The translations under genes and the position numbers were made by a program. Source: Anaeramoeba flamelloides (taxonomy: Eukaryota > Metamonada > Anaeramoebidae). From it: a stretch of 64,000 nt of DNA. Of the stretch, positions 13,633 through 25,358 are shown one piece after another. Where the stretch lies: assembly GCA_027625915.1 (NCBI GenBank), contig JANTQA010000012.1:5664501-5728500 (forward strand). The letters are read 5' to 3'. A model generated the notes under the pieces. The model did no database searches, was not told the DNA's origin, and saw only the letters and a list, made by a program, of their open reading frames with translations. The first letter of the stretch is position 1, and every line of letters begins with the position of its first letter.

Positions 13633-13981
13633 TTAAATGGAAGGATCAAATTTTATTGAAATTAATAGATTCAAAAGAAAAAGATAATTGTAAGAAAGAA
13701 TACCTAAATGAACTTGGCTATTTTGGGACATCACTGAGAAAGTTTAAATTAAAAAGATCCAGTTCTTTGAATAAAAAGAGGTATTTGATTGTTTTTGAAA
13801 TTAAAAAAAAATGAAACTTTTGAAATTTTATAAAAAATGAAAGAATAAATAATTTTTTCACAACGGATTTTTTTGGTGTCACAAAGTGGAAAAATTTGAA
13901 GTGTGTTTTTATTGGGGGTAAAGATAATATCGCCTTTTAGGTTGAAATTTATCCAAAAAATGGGATTCTCTCTTAATTGAA
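13633..13981 (+). other. Possible plus-strand exon pair, weak
   Basis: An open frame from about 13633 reads DSKEKDNCKKEYLNELGYFG and continues to a basic SSSLNKKR stretch, with a possible donor GTATTT at about 13780. A second open piece at 13901-13981 ends VFLLGVKIISPFRLKF...SLN-stop and would join in phase. It lies immediately upstream of and divergent from the minus-strand coiled-coil exon, so both could be real only if that exon is the first. Composition is not decisive and no family is recognised. Confidence 0.2.
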
Positions 13982-14173
13982 TTTTTTTTTTCTTATTGTT
14001 TTTAAGGAAGTACATTCTAAATGAATTCTGAATAAAAGGGAACGAATAGTGTCAGGGTATGATTGGTTCCGAAGAAGTTGATCATTTTTTCGAAGATTAA
14101 AATCAACAATATTTGAAAAATAAGATTAAGGGATCAAAGCTCCAAATCAACAAGTTAAAATATCAATACATAT

Positions 14174-14750
14174 ATTAGTGAATATTCTCTACTTATAAAT
14201 TTTGCATATGCCAAGTCTCAAAAAATTATGATCGACTAAGAAACACAAAAAAGAATATTTATTTGTGATAAGTGAGATCAATTTTGTTTTACCATTTTTT
14301 TCTCAAAAAGACAACATTTGAATTCATTTTATTTCTCACATTATAAAAATATTTTAACCTTTTTATTTTCACTTCCATCATTATTATTAAATAACAAGTC
14401 TTTGTTGCCAGGAATATTAAAATAAAGATTTTTTATCTTTTTTGATTTAATTCTTTTGGTTAACAAAAAAAAATTATTTGTTCAACCATTTGAAAAATAA
14501 TTGTATTGTTAGAAGAAGGATAGTTATAATTATTAATTTTTAAAAGACATTTAAAAATTTTATAAAGAAATTTTGTTTTTGTTCCAAGATAAAATTCGAT
14601 TTTTCAAAATAAAATTTTCTTGAAGATATTTGGAAAATAGTAAAATTTTCTCTAAAATTCAAAATCAATTTTTTTCTTAGAAAAATGATTTAAATTCTTA
14701 TAAATTTTCTTGTGGATAAGACCAAACAATTGTTTTAAAAAAATTTTCAG
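14174..14750 (+). repeat. Dispersed repeat D, copy 2
   Basis: Collinear with 4436-4990 over about 550 bp, with scattered substitutions and small indels. The second copy is slightly shorter in its poly-T tracts. Confidence 0.65.
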
Positions 14751-15204
14751 AATGTGGGATAACAGGTATTTTTTGATATTTTATATTATTTATTTATGTA
14801 TTAAATACTGCTTGTGAATAATGAATCACTTTATTGAAAAAATAAATTTTTAAAAAATTCGAAATATAATTGTTGTATACAAATCATAATGTTTAAGATA
14901 GTAATTATTAATAATAATTGCCTTTTTTTTTCTATATACAAACGATAAGCAGATGTTCAAATTTTTTAAAAATAATTAAAAAAAAAAAAAAAATTGTGTG
15001 GTATTGAATTTGATTTTTTTAGTTATTCTTATTTGTATTTTGTATTTGTTTATATTAAATTTTTTTATCCTTTCTGAACTTTAACCTAAAAAGAATTTCA
15101 AAATTCATTCAATTCCCTATTAGAAAATTGTATTCTCAATATACATACATACATATACATACATATATAACTTTGAAACACTCAAAGTATCCAACTTTTT
15201 TTAC

Positions 15205-15715
15205 CAAATACCAAATATTTTTTATAATTGACCATTTGAAGAACAAATAAAAAATCAGTTTAATAATAAACATCAAAGAATAGTTGATCTATGTATAACA
15301 TGTAACTAATAAATCAGTATATTTTCTTAAAAATAGAAAAAATTCAAATTCCTTAGGACTTATTGAGAAAAGTAACAGTAATAATTTTGATCTTTGAATT
15401 AAAGATCAAATAAAATTCCAATAGAAAGCAAAATAATTTCTCTACAATCATTTTCACTTTCAATAATTTACAAATAGTACATTTTTTCCAATTGTCTATC
15501 AATCTTGCAATAAGAAAAAAAATTGCAAATTAATTAGGTGTCAAAAAAATCAAAAAAAAATGAGTAAAAATAAGTAAAATGTGAAAAAATGATTTCAATT
15601 TTGGAATTTCTGAAATAATTTTTTTCTTCTAATATTGATTAAAATTCTTTGAACACGTCTAATTCGCTCATTACAACTGATTCAACTTGACTTGAAAATT
15701 GTTTAAATTTTTTAC
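15205..15715 (-). repeat. TIR element family J, copy 2
   Basis: Closely follows 22410-22935 in the same order (TTTATAAxTGACC...GAAGA-CAAATAAAAAAT at the left, TTACAACTG...TTGACTTGAAAATTG at the right) and is the reverse of 5766-6300. No open frame is conserved. Confidence 0.6.
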
Positions 15716-16212
15716 CATTTTAATTGATTTCCACAGTTAGTAAACTAATAAAAAGGATTATTTTTTTTAATTTTTTTACAAACTTAATCATAGTGCCTTA
15801 TTATTTTCTTCTCTTTTTATAATAATTGAAATAGATTCCAAGAATTTTTTCCCCAAAATTTGTATTTTTAAAAGTTTTCTCATTGTAATCACCTTGAATT
15901 GTATCATATTTATAAATCTTATTTTATTATTTTAACTTTTGTTTTTTTATGTTAAGATAAAAATTCAATTCCTCTAGAGGTTTAATACTTAAATTGAAAT
16001 TTGATATTTATTTATTTATTTCTTGGGCAACAGAAGTAATTAAAGAAAATTTTATCAAAATACAAAACAAAAGTAGAAAAATAATTAAAATATTAATATA
16101 AAAAATAATCGTAGAATTAGCAGTGAATAATAAAAAAAATAATTTGTAAATAATTCACAATTTATTAAAGATTATTTGTGATAGATGATGTATTTTTCAA
16201 TTATTATATATA

Positions 16213-16402
16213 CTATTCCACATTTAAGGCACAAATGTTCAAATAAATTTAAGGTATAAAAAATTTCAAATTAATGTATAAAATTCAGATTTTTTTTTTT
16301 ACATTTTATTTTACTAGAATTTGAATTTTGTGACTTATTTGAGATTATTTTTGTACCTTAAATTTTGTTCAAAGTTTTTGTTTTGAAAGTCAAACTGACT
16401 TT
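16213..16402. repeat. Diverged copy of palindromic MITE family A
   Basis: The left arm CCACATTTAAGGCACAAAT and the right arm ending TCAAACTGACTTTA are weak reverse complements. The layout matches the better-preserved copies at 39810-40006 and 46036-46232. Arms have diverged, so this is an older insertion. Confidence 0.5.
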
Positions 16403-16629
16403 ATTGATCTAATATTCTTAGTAATAGTATTGTTGGTGAACTGTTAAATTGTAGACGAATTCATATATTGGATTAAATTTGAGAAATATGTACAAGTACA
16501 ATCCAAATTCATTTACAAATTGGATGTTTTTAAAGTTTTTATTTATCTATAAAATAGTATAATACACTTAAAAGTGTTTTTTACTTGTCTTCCATTTTCT
16601 ATTATGTTTTTTCAGAAACATAAATAAGG

Positions 16630-17203
16630 TATTTCCAAAAAAGTGGGGCATTTTTTTTACATACCATAAAAAATCATCTGTGTTACTGAAAGTGGCCATT
16701 AATTTACATTAACAGATTAAGTTTAATATTAAGGCCAATTGAGAAAATGGCTAAGGTATTTATTTCAAAATATCTTGTTGGAATATTTCCAAAAAAAAAA
16801 AAAAAAAAATCAGCACTTTTTTGGTGAAAACAATGTACTACCAATTCCAATAAAAAACTGGAAATATGGATTGGGTACAAATGATTTTTTAAACCATTAA
16901 ATGCAGTTATATGTTTTCAATTCTATTTGTAATTTTTTTGAGATTAAAAAAGTTATAAAAAAGATTTTTTCAATCAAAAATAAAATAATAAACATCAATT
17001 TTCACCCCTAAAAAATACCAGATAAAATCGAGATCAGAAAAATTAATATCTTTTATTTTTTAATACAATACTAAAAAATAAATTGGATTTTTATCAAGAA
17101 TCGATAAATGGTAGTTAATGATTTTTGATGTTTAAATAATTTTTTCAAGATTAACTTTAAAAGGTATATTTTAAAATAAATTTGCCACACTTTATTGGAA
17201 ATA
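16630..17203. repeat. TIR transposon family I, copy 1
   Basis: Ends TATTTCCAAAAAAGTGGGGC and, reversed from the right, TATTTCCAATAAAGTGTGGC are clear terminal inverted repeats, with TA at each border. Length is about 574 bp. The copy at 39431-40215 is about 588 bp once the element nested in it is subtracted. Non-autonomous DNA transposon, possibly TA-targeting like Tc1/mariner. Confidence 0.7.
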
Positions 17204-18340
17204 GCTTATATTCATCATAAAAAAAAATAATATTATTTATATACAATAGTGATAGGTATTATAATTGTTATTTGCGAAAGTTTTCCATTTTTAACGAACA
17301 AATTTCGTGATAAAAATAATTCATTTACTTAAAAATATTTATTGGGAAACTATTGATTAGGTGCTAATAAAAGAAAATTAAAGAAAAATAAGATTCAAAG
17401 AAATAAATATTAGAAATCCAGACGGGTTTTGTTTCATTCTCCAAAGTATTTTTTTTATTGAAAATTTGAAATAATCTTTTTTTTTTTTGATTTTAAAAAT
17501 TCTATATCAGATATCTTTCAATTAATATATAAAAAATCATAAATTACAAATAATTACTTCTTTTAGTTTTATTAAACAAACAAAAAAAATTAAGATCAAA
17601 AAAAAAAAAAAAAAAAAGGAGAATAAGAAGAAGAAGAATGATTCAAAGAACACACATTTTTTATCAAAAGGTTAAGAAATACTTTAAAAGTTTTTATTTT
17701 TTAAATATACAACTATTTATTCATAAAAATTAAATTATGAATTATGTTCCTCTTCCAAGATACAAATTTACACCAATAGATAAGATATAAAAAATTATAA
17801 ACTTAAAACGTATTTTCGGGGTTTTTTTACAGTTTATTATCCTAAAACCTGAAAAATGTGACTTAATTTTGGTGATGTATTTATTCTTCCTTAAATTTCA
17901 CTAGAAGTTTATGTCTTAAAAGTGAAAATGTCCGAATTGTAACTTTTTAGTTTGAATTTTAAAAAAAAAATTGATAAAAAATATTCTTGTATAATAAATA
18001 TTTAGATTTTTAAATATGGTTAATTACAATTAAAAATTTTTTATTTTTGTTGAGAATTTCTCAAAAAAATCTCTTTTGGTTCGATAACTTAGGTATTAAA
18101 GAAAAAACAATAAAAAAATCGAAAACAAAAAATAAATGAAATAGTATTATATATTCAGTTATCTAGTGTTTCATCTGAGAGATAGTGTTTAGTATTTTTA
18201 AAATCAAAAAGAATTGAGTAAAACAAAAGATTTTCCTCATTCTTTTAAATTAAAAAAAAACTAACTATTTAAGAATATCAATTATTAATCACAAAATGTG
18301 TTATTTTTATTTATTATTGATAATATTTTTATTGGTTTTT
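17204..18340. other. Gene-free AT-rich stretch
   Basis: I see no gene. The piece at about 17745-17925 has a faint family-A-like layout (a right arm with TTTATGTCTTAAAAGTG), too decayed to call. The remainder is A/T homopolymer-rich sequence. Confidence 0.5.
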
Positions 18341-18399
18341 TACCCCCCCCCTCATGTGATCTCTATATAAATGTCATAAACTATTGTCAAGTGTATATG

Positions 18400-18650
18400 T
18401 TTTCTTGGTATTTTCTGTTTGATTCTGAAAATCAAGAGATTTTCAGAACAAACAGAAAACATAAGAAAACCTAACGAAGTTTGTTGATAATTTAAGAAAT
18501 AAAAAAAAAAATTTCAAAAATCTTCTATTAATTTTTAAAATAAAATAAAAATAAAAAAAAATAGTATTTCCCAGAATTTGAAAGAATTTAATATAATTAG
18601 GGATTATACTCAATTTTGAAATCCTGGAAACCCTAAGGACAGTTAATATG
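18400..18650. repeat. Palindrome-module array E, copy 1
   Basis: A strong hairpin, TTTTCTGTTTGATTCTGAAA with its near complement TTTTCAGAACAAACAGAAAA, is followed by AAAACCTAACG and then a second, weaker palindrome ending in ATCCTGGAAACCCTAAGG. These are the two module types found in fuller arrays at 24385, 38260, 55010 and 59440. Confidence 0.6.
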
Positions 18651-18904
18651 TTTTTAACTTGATCAAGTAAATGCGATAATATTTTTGTATATTGATATGT
18701 AAATTATATTTATTCTTCTATTTTTTATTTAATAAAATTGTCTTTAATTACTCCTTCCTCTCAATAAATAAAATAATAATTAGATTTTTTTCTTAACTTC
18801 CACTTTCGATTTTAGGATTGTTGAAATTTTTGTATTTTTTTTTTTTTTGATTTATTTTTCCAAATCATAAGATTGTAACAATAATAACACTATCCTTATA
18901 TTGT

Positions 18905-19099
18905 CAGCCAGTTCCACTTTTAAGACATAAACTTTCAGTGAAATTTAAGGAACAATAAAAATCTCAAATTAAGGCACAAAATTTAGATTCTAGTAAAATA
19001 AATTGTAAAAAAAAAATTACAAATTTTGTGCCTTAATTTGAGTTTTTTTTGTGCCTTAAATTTTGTTGAAAGTTTGTGTCTTAAAATTGGAACTGACTG
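18905..19099. repeat. Palindromic MITE family A, copy 1
   Basis: About 195 bp that folds on itself: the left arm (CAGTTCCACTTTTAAGACA and the following AATTTAAGGaACAa, CTCAAATTAAGGCACAAAA blocks) is complementary to the right arm ending GGAACTGACTG, followed by TA. The left terminus is slightly decayed. Same family as 39810-40006 and 46036-46232. Confidence 0.8.
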
Positions 19100-19479
19100 T
19101 AATAATTCTTATTCATACTTCGAATCGTAACTATTTTTTTCAATTTTTTAATCCAGAGATCGATTAAATAATTATTAGCTTAATATCACAAAAATTAATA
19201 TTTGTGTTTCCTTTTATATAACTATTCTACCATCAGTATAATTTCAACATATGGAAATAATTTCCGAAAAGAATCTATAGAGTTAATTAATTATCTTTTT
19301 GAATATAATCCAATTTTTCGAAACTAATCTACATTTTGAGATAAATTTTAGAAAAGTTTTTTTTTCAACTGTGGGCTCTTAAGATTGGATATTGTTGACT
19401 TGTACTTTAAATCGATCCTGAGCTGGTATCACTTTTTCTTTAAATTCTTTGAGTATTCGGATTCAAATCAAAGCATTCA

Positions 19480-19830
19480 CCAACGACCAATAATCAGTGT
19501 ATCAAAAATACAACCCCTCCTTTTTTTTCTTCTTATTCCAATGTGAAATCAAATCCACTACTCACGCGTATACCCAATTTCAAATCAATTTTGAAGGTAA
19601 ACTACTTCATATTTTCAGTAAAATTTAAATTATGAATGCAATTTTTTCAAATTTTTTAATATTCTCTTAATTTTTTTGAAATTTTGGTGGTTGATGTTTT
19701 TATCTCATATTTCGCAAAAATTGACATTTTCTTCGAAAATTAACTCTATTTTTTGACAAACTTTTCCAAATTGATCCTTTATTTTGGGAATTTCATTTTT
19801 GAATAATAGAACTCTAAGAAATCAGTTCCA
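19480..19830 (+). repeat. Diverged duplicated segment shared with 61215-61560
   Basis: Shared order: a TAATCxGTGTxTCAAAA stretch, a poly-T run, CTTCTTATTCC, TATACCCAA, TTCCAAxCAATTTTGAA and a GTAAATTTAAATTAT-like block. In one plus-strand frame the left parts read NQSIHQRPIISVSK here and NNSWQKTIIGVSK in the other copy, so a short exon may be included. The rest is non-coding. Confidence 0.5.
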
Positions 19831-20180
19831 TATTGGCCTATCATTTATTGTTGGTTTCTTTGATCAATTAATGTTTAGGTCTTCGATAAAAAAGAAACAG
19901 ACCTTTTTATTTTGAAACACTAAATGAAACTTTTCTAAAGACATTCTATGGTCAACATTCTACCAAATTAGAGGATCGTGATTTTAAATGATTAAATCAA
20001 CAAATAATAAGTATTTTACAAATCTGTTTTGTAGAGATATTTGAAACCATTGAGAATTAATCAAATTTACACTTAGAGGCAGAATAGTTTAATTTTGGAC
20101 TTTAGTACCGTGGACTCTTATCCCTTAAAAGTTTGAAAGTTACCTGAAAAAGTCTAAAAAATTGAAGATTTCTTTTTTAG

Positions 20181-20332
20181 CTCAGTCCCAACAAAAGAAG
20201 GTTTTGAAGAAAACAAATTATATATTTTCCCTTTCAAAATTTTTTCACGACAAGTATAGCACAATCCATACAAATACTTTCAAGACTTTTTTGAACTTTC
20301 AGACTGACAGTCTTCAAGATTTCAGTCTCTAA
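20181..20332 (+). CDS. Possible terminal two exons of an unidentified gene
   Basis: A pyrimidine-rich acceptor (TCTTTTTTAG) precedes 20181-20253, which reads SVPTKEGFEENKLYIFPFKI then FSRQ and ends at a GTATAG donor. A second good acceptor (GAACTTTCAG) precedes 20303-20332, which joins in phase 0 and reads TDSLQDFSL then TAA. Earlier exons were not identified, and the first exon starts with one base of a split codon. A minus-strand open frame overlaps part of it; the plus-strand reading is preferred because it has both acceptors and a donor. It would end about 430 bp before the CC2D2A-like start. No family recognised. Confidence 0.33.
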
Positions 20333-20758
20333 TATTCTTTCATATTTTTTCAATTTTCCAATACTTGATACAAACTTTTAAAAGACAAAAAAGGGCAAAT
20401 AAAAATAATAATTAACAAAAGATAGCATTTTGAATTTAATTGAAATTTTTGAAAGTTATCTAAAAGAAAAATATTTGTAAACTTTCAATAACCTGAAACT
20501 CTTTTTATGAAAACCAAAAATTGGAAACTTTTTTAAATTACATGTTTTTAAAAGTTTGACTTGTAAAAACTTTTAAATTGAAAGTTGTTGCATTGTGATC
20601 TTCTAATTCCTTTCAAAATTTGGAACAATTTCAAAAAAACAATGTGTTGATAAGGAAAAAAAGTGACGACAATTTTTGTGCTTATCTTGTCGTGTTGATA
20701 TTTTTTTTTTTTTATTTTTTTTTGTTTTTTCTTTACTTCAATTTTTATTATTCTTAAT

Positions 20759-23700
20759 ATGTCAACTGAAGAATCTTCCAATGACGAACAAAAAAAAGAA
20801 ACACTATCTAACCAAGGTGATGAGAAAGAAATAGTTCTTGAAGATGAAACAACTACAGAAGAATCTCAAGATGAAAACCAACCATTATCACAACAGAAGG
20901 TAATTGAAAAGATCGACGAAGGAGAAGAGCCTGAAGAAGAAGAAAAAGGACCAAGATTTAAACTTGTCATTAGGAACATATCTGTTTTTTTTTTTTTTTT
21001 TTTTTTTTTTTTGATTTGTTATTTTTCTCAAACAACAGAACCCTAAAAGAAAAATTGAAAAAAAAATATTTTTATCATGGAAGAAAAGCATTTTTAAAAA
21101 AGTTTTTTGAAGTGACATAATTTTAATTACCTGTTCAAAAAATAATGATTTTTTTTTTTTTGTTTTTATTTATTGTAAAAAATGCTTTGTTTAAACGATC
21201 TCTATTTTTTTTGTTTTTGAAGTTTGTTTCTCTTAAACAACAAGTTTCCAAAATTAAAAAGAAGCCACTCGAAATATTTATTTTTTTTTTCTCTTTTTTC
21301 ATTTTTTTTTTTTTTAAAATTTTTTAACCTTTGGTTCTGTTCACTTTTAAATTGATCATTTTTTTTTTCTTTGGGTTAACTTCTCTTTAAACTCTTTCTC
21401 TCAAAAACAAACAAATACAATGAATAATTTTTAAAAAAAATCAAATAGATCAGAAACTGTACCACCGAAAGCCCAAAAATTAGATTTACTTTTGGAGGAA
21501 ATTTTAAAGTGGTTGATAATAGACACAAGGGAGGAGAAATTGAAACAGTTGGTACAAAGGGGAAAACATTCACCACAGGAAGCTGTGAGGCGTCTGAAGG
21601 AGGAAGTGGAGGTTTCTTTAAAAATGAATTCATCAAATATAAAAGATTTAAGAATTATGAAGAAATTGCTGAGCAAGAGTTGACCATAGAATTGATTAAA
21701 GCAGGGTGCTGCAAAGTCAGTGTCCAAGGCAGTGCCAAAATTAATTTATTAGAATTAGCAAACGGCCACATTCAAAGGGAAGTACAAACGGAAATCCACC
21801 AAAAAGGAAATCATAAGATAACTGCCAAAGTTGCATTCCACTGTTATTTCCAAGAAATTTGGAATTTTGATTTACATTTTTATCAATTCCAAGGAAAAAA
21901 TTTGCTTGGCCCAAAACAAGACAACCCACCAGATCCACAAATCAAATTAAAAATTAATACCAAGTTTATGAACTTTTTTAAAAGTGATAAAAATTTCCAA
22001 GATCGTAGTTGTACATCTGAACATGAGTTAAACACTAATGATCCAATGTGGGAAGAAATTGGTAATATTACTTATCGCGGAATTTTTTCAGAACTTGAAA
22101 ATGAAGATTTGCTTGTAAGTATTTACTTTTTGGATTTAATTTTTCTTCTTATTCCTATTTTTTTAATGAATGTAGATTTTCATTTTTAAATTTTTTTTGG
22201 AAATATGATCCGTTTCTTAATGGAAATTTTGGTTTATGTGACAAATCCATTTCCAAAAAACGAAAATTTTTAATAATTCGCCACTCAATTGTTATATTTG
22301 GGATCTTAAACCTTTTTATGGATATTTTTTCAAAATTTTTGATTTTCACTTTTTTGATAATGATCATTTTTTAAACTTTGTTTCTTTCAAAATTAGCCAG
22401 TAAAATTTTCAAATATCAATTATTTTTTATAAATGACCCTTGAAGAGCAAATAAAAAATAAGTAGAATAATACACATCGGAGAATATTTGATATATACCT
22501 GTATGGAGTAAATTTATTTAGTAAATCAATAGATTTTCTTAAAAATTGAAAAATCAAAGTTCTTTGGGGAAAAATTGAGAAAAAAAACGACAAGGTTAAT
22601 TTTGATCTTCAATAAAAAATTCAAATAAAATATTGAATAGAAATCAATATGATTTTTTTTCAATCATTTTCACCATTTCAATAACCTTTGAATAACACGT
22701 TTTTGCCTAGTTACTATTGCCCTTTCTTTTTTTTTAAAAATTCGCAAATGAATTTCTTAACAAAAAAAAAAATTCAAAAAAAAATCGGAAAAAATGGTGG
22801 AAAAAATGATTTCAATTTTGAAATTTCAAAAATAAATTTTTTCTTCTAATATCCATTCAAACCCTTGAAACGCATGTAATTATCCTATTACAACTGGGCC
22901 AATTTGGCTGGAAAATGGTTTATATATATATATATAGATTTGTCTCTCTCCCAAAAATTCTTCAAATCTAAAAAGAACATTATACTTGTAATAAATTATT
23001 TTTATAAAAATGAAAAAATCTTTTTTTAGTTTTGGATATTCAAAAAACCATACTATTTAAATGAAATATTATATTTGCTTATAATATTTAAATTGACACA
23101 TTGTTAATATTTTTTTTTTATTTCTATTGATCAAAATTATTGTTTTTAATCTAGCAGTTTTAAAAATGTGAGGACTTTTTTAAAACTTTTTTGAAGTTTT
23201 CAGTTTTAAAAAAGTAAAAAATTTTTCAGAATTAAAACTTTTTTGAAAATTATCTCTTTTAATAAAGCAAGGGATTAACCTTTAAATGCGGTATAAAGGT
23301 TGGAATAGGAAGAAAAAAACTTTTTTAAAAAAATTTTCACCTTATTAAAACAGAAAACTTTAAAAAAGTTTTAATTCTGACAACCTCATAAAAAAAAAAG
23401 TGCTCACTTTTTTTAAATTTCTGTACCAAGATTTGATAATTTTTAAATTTTCAATCTCCTAAAGTAATACTAAGGCTTTAAGGGACTAATCTCGTTTAAA
23501 TTTTTTTACCTAAATTTAAGAGAGATTGAGAATTGTTTTTTCCAATTACTTAGATTTGAAAAACCCTGTTTATTTTCAATATCAAAACTATTTCTAGATA
23601 AGGAATCCTTATTTAGAAAGTGGTCAAAAAAAAAAATAATAATAGAGACTAGTCCCTTAAAGCAAATTCAATGACTGCTTTTCAAAACATTTTTTTTTTC

Positions 23701-25303
23701 TTTAAATTACTCTTTGACCTTTCTTTTTTAATATAGTAAAAATTTCCGTGTTGTATAGAATCACACAACAGCCAACTTAATATTTAACTGCATACAAATT
23801 GAATAAAGTATATTTCAAAGCATATTTTGTTTTTATGTCATTTGAACGAATTTAAAATAAAAATTCAAATCCTTTAAAAAAAAAAAATTATGTTAATTTT
23901 ATTTACAGAAGAATATTAATCTAAAAAGAATAAGAAATATAATCTATTTCATCAAATCAAAAAAGCTCTGAGAAATATAAAACTTTGAGAAATTGAAAAA
24001 AAAACAAATCACAAATATCAAACTAGAAATATTTAAAACAAGATGAAAAAATTGTGATTTCGATTAAAGAAGTACCATCTTATTAAAATACAAATTTTTA
24101 ATTTTGACAAAATTCAAAAGTAAGAAAGAGAATTTTTCATTGATTGAAATAAAAATATCTAAAAAGAAAAGTTAGCACAAATTTATTCACAAAGTAACAC
24201 TACTTTTTTAGCAAAGTTTTCAAAAAAATGAGAATATAAAATATAATAATATATTTATTTAATATTTAAAAATAATCCAAATCAATAACACAGGTATTAA
24301 AAAGTCGTATTATACAGTGCATAATTTTTTTTTTATTTTAAAAATAAAACAAAAATTTATTAAAAGTTTTCTTCAATTTATAAAATTAAAAAAAAAGCTA
24401 ACAACGGTTTTCTTCAGATTTTCTCTTTTATTCTGAAGTGTTCTAGGTTTTTTTTACTTTATGAAATAAACAGAAAATTTATTAAAATTTTATGTTTATT
24501 TCAAAAAGTAAAAAAAAACCTAACGAAAATCTATCGATTTTTCAAATAAACAAAAAAACTTTGGAAAAGCTGACAAAGTCTTCTAGATTTCCAGAATTCA
24601 AAATAATCGAGAAAAATCTTTGATTTTACTCTACTCTTTTAAATTCTGGAAAACCCAATTTTAAAACTCAAAAAATTTACAAATTATTTAAAAAGATACT
24701 CTTATGTTGTGAATAAAAATAAATCAAAATATTGTAAATTATGTAAAAAAAATCAAATAATTTTGATATCATTGAAGATTTAGAACATTTTCTATGGGTA
24801 TACCCAGCCTATTAAAATTATCGTAAAATATCGATATCTGAATTAAATAAAAATTAAAATATTTAATATATTAAAGAATAATAATATTATTAGAAAAAAA
24901 CGATTTATCAAATATATCAAGTGATGTAAACTCTTTTTCAAAAATTGTGACTCACCTGAAATAATAAATTGAAAAAAAAAAAATTATCATTTAGTATTCA
25001 AGAACAATTAATAACTAAATATGATTTGTAATTCACTTTTAAGTCATTCTAAATATATAAAATCCTGATATATTAAAAATTAAAAAAAAATAAAACCAAA
25101 AACTAAAAAAAAGTTGTGAGTCACAATTTTTGAAATCAGCATTACCGATTTTTTATTACTGAACTTTTACTGAAAAAAAGTTGAACAAGAAGATTTTTTA
25201 TGAATAATTAAATCCATTTTCAAAGACATTACATAGTCTCAATTTTCTTAGTGATTATTTGTCTTTTCGAAGATCTCTTTTTTTTTTCCACATGATCTTT
25301 TAA

Positions 25304-25358
<55 letters not shown>

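Noticed and set aside
20234-20374. Minus-strand 46-residue coiled-coil-like exon (KLKKYERILETEILKTVSLK)
   Set aside because: The opposite strand has two exons with better acceptors, a donor and matching phase over the same bases, so this is probably their shadow.
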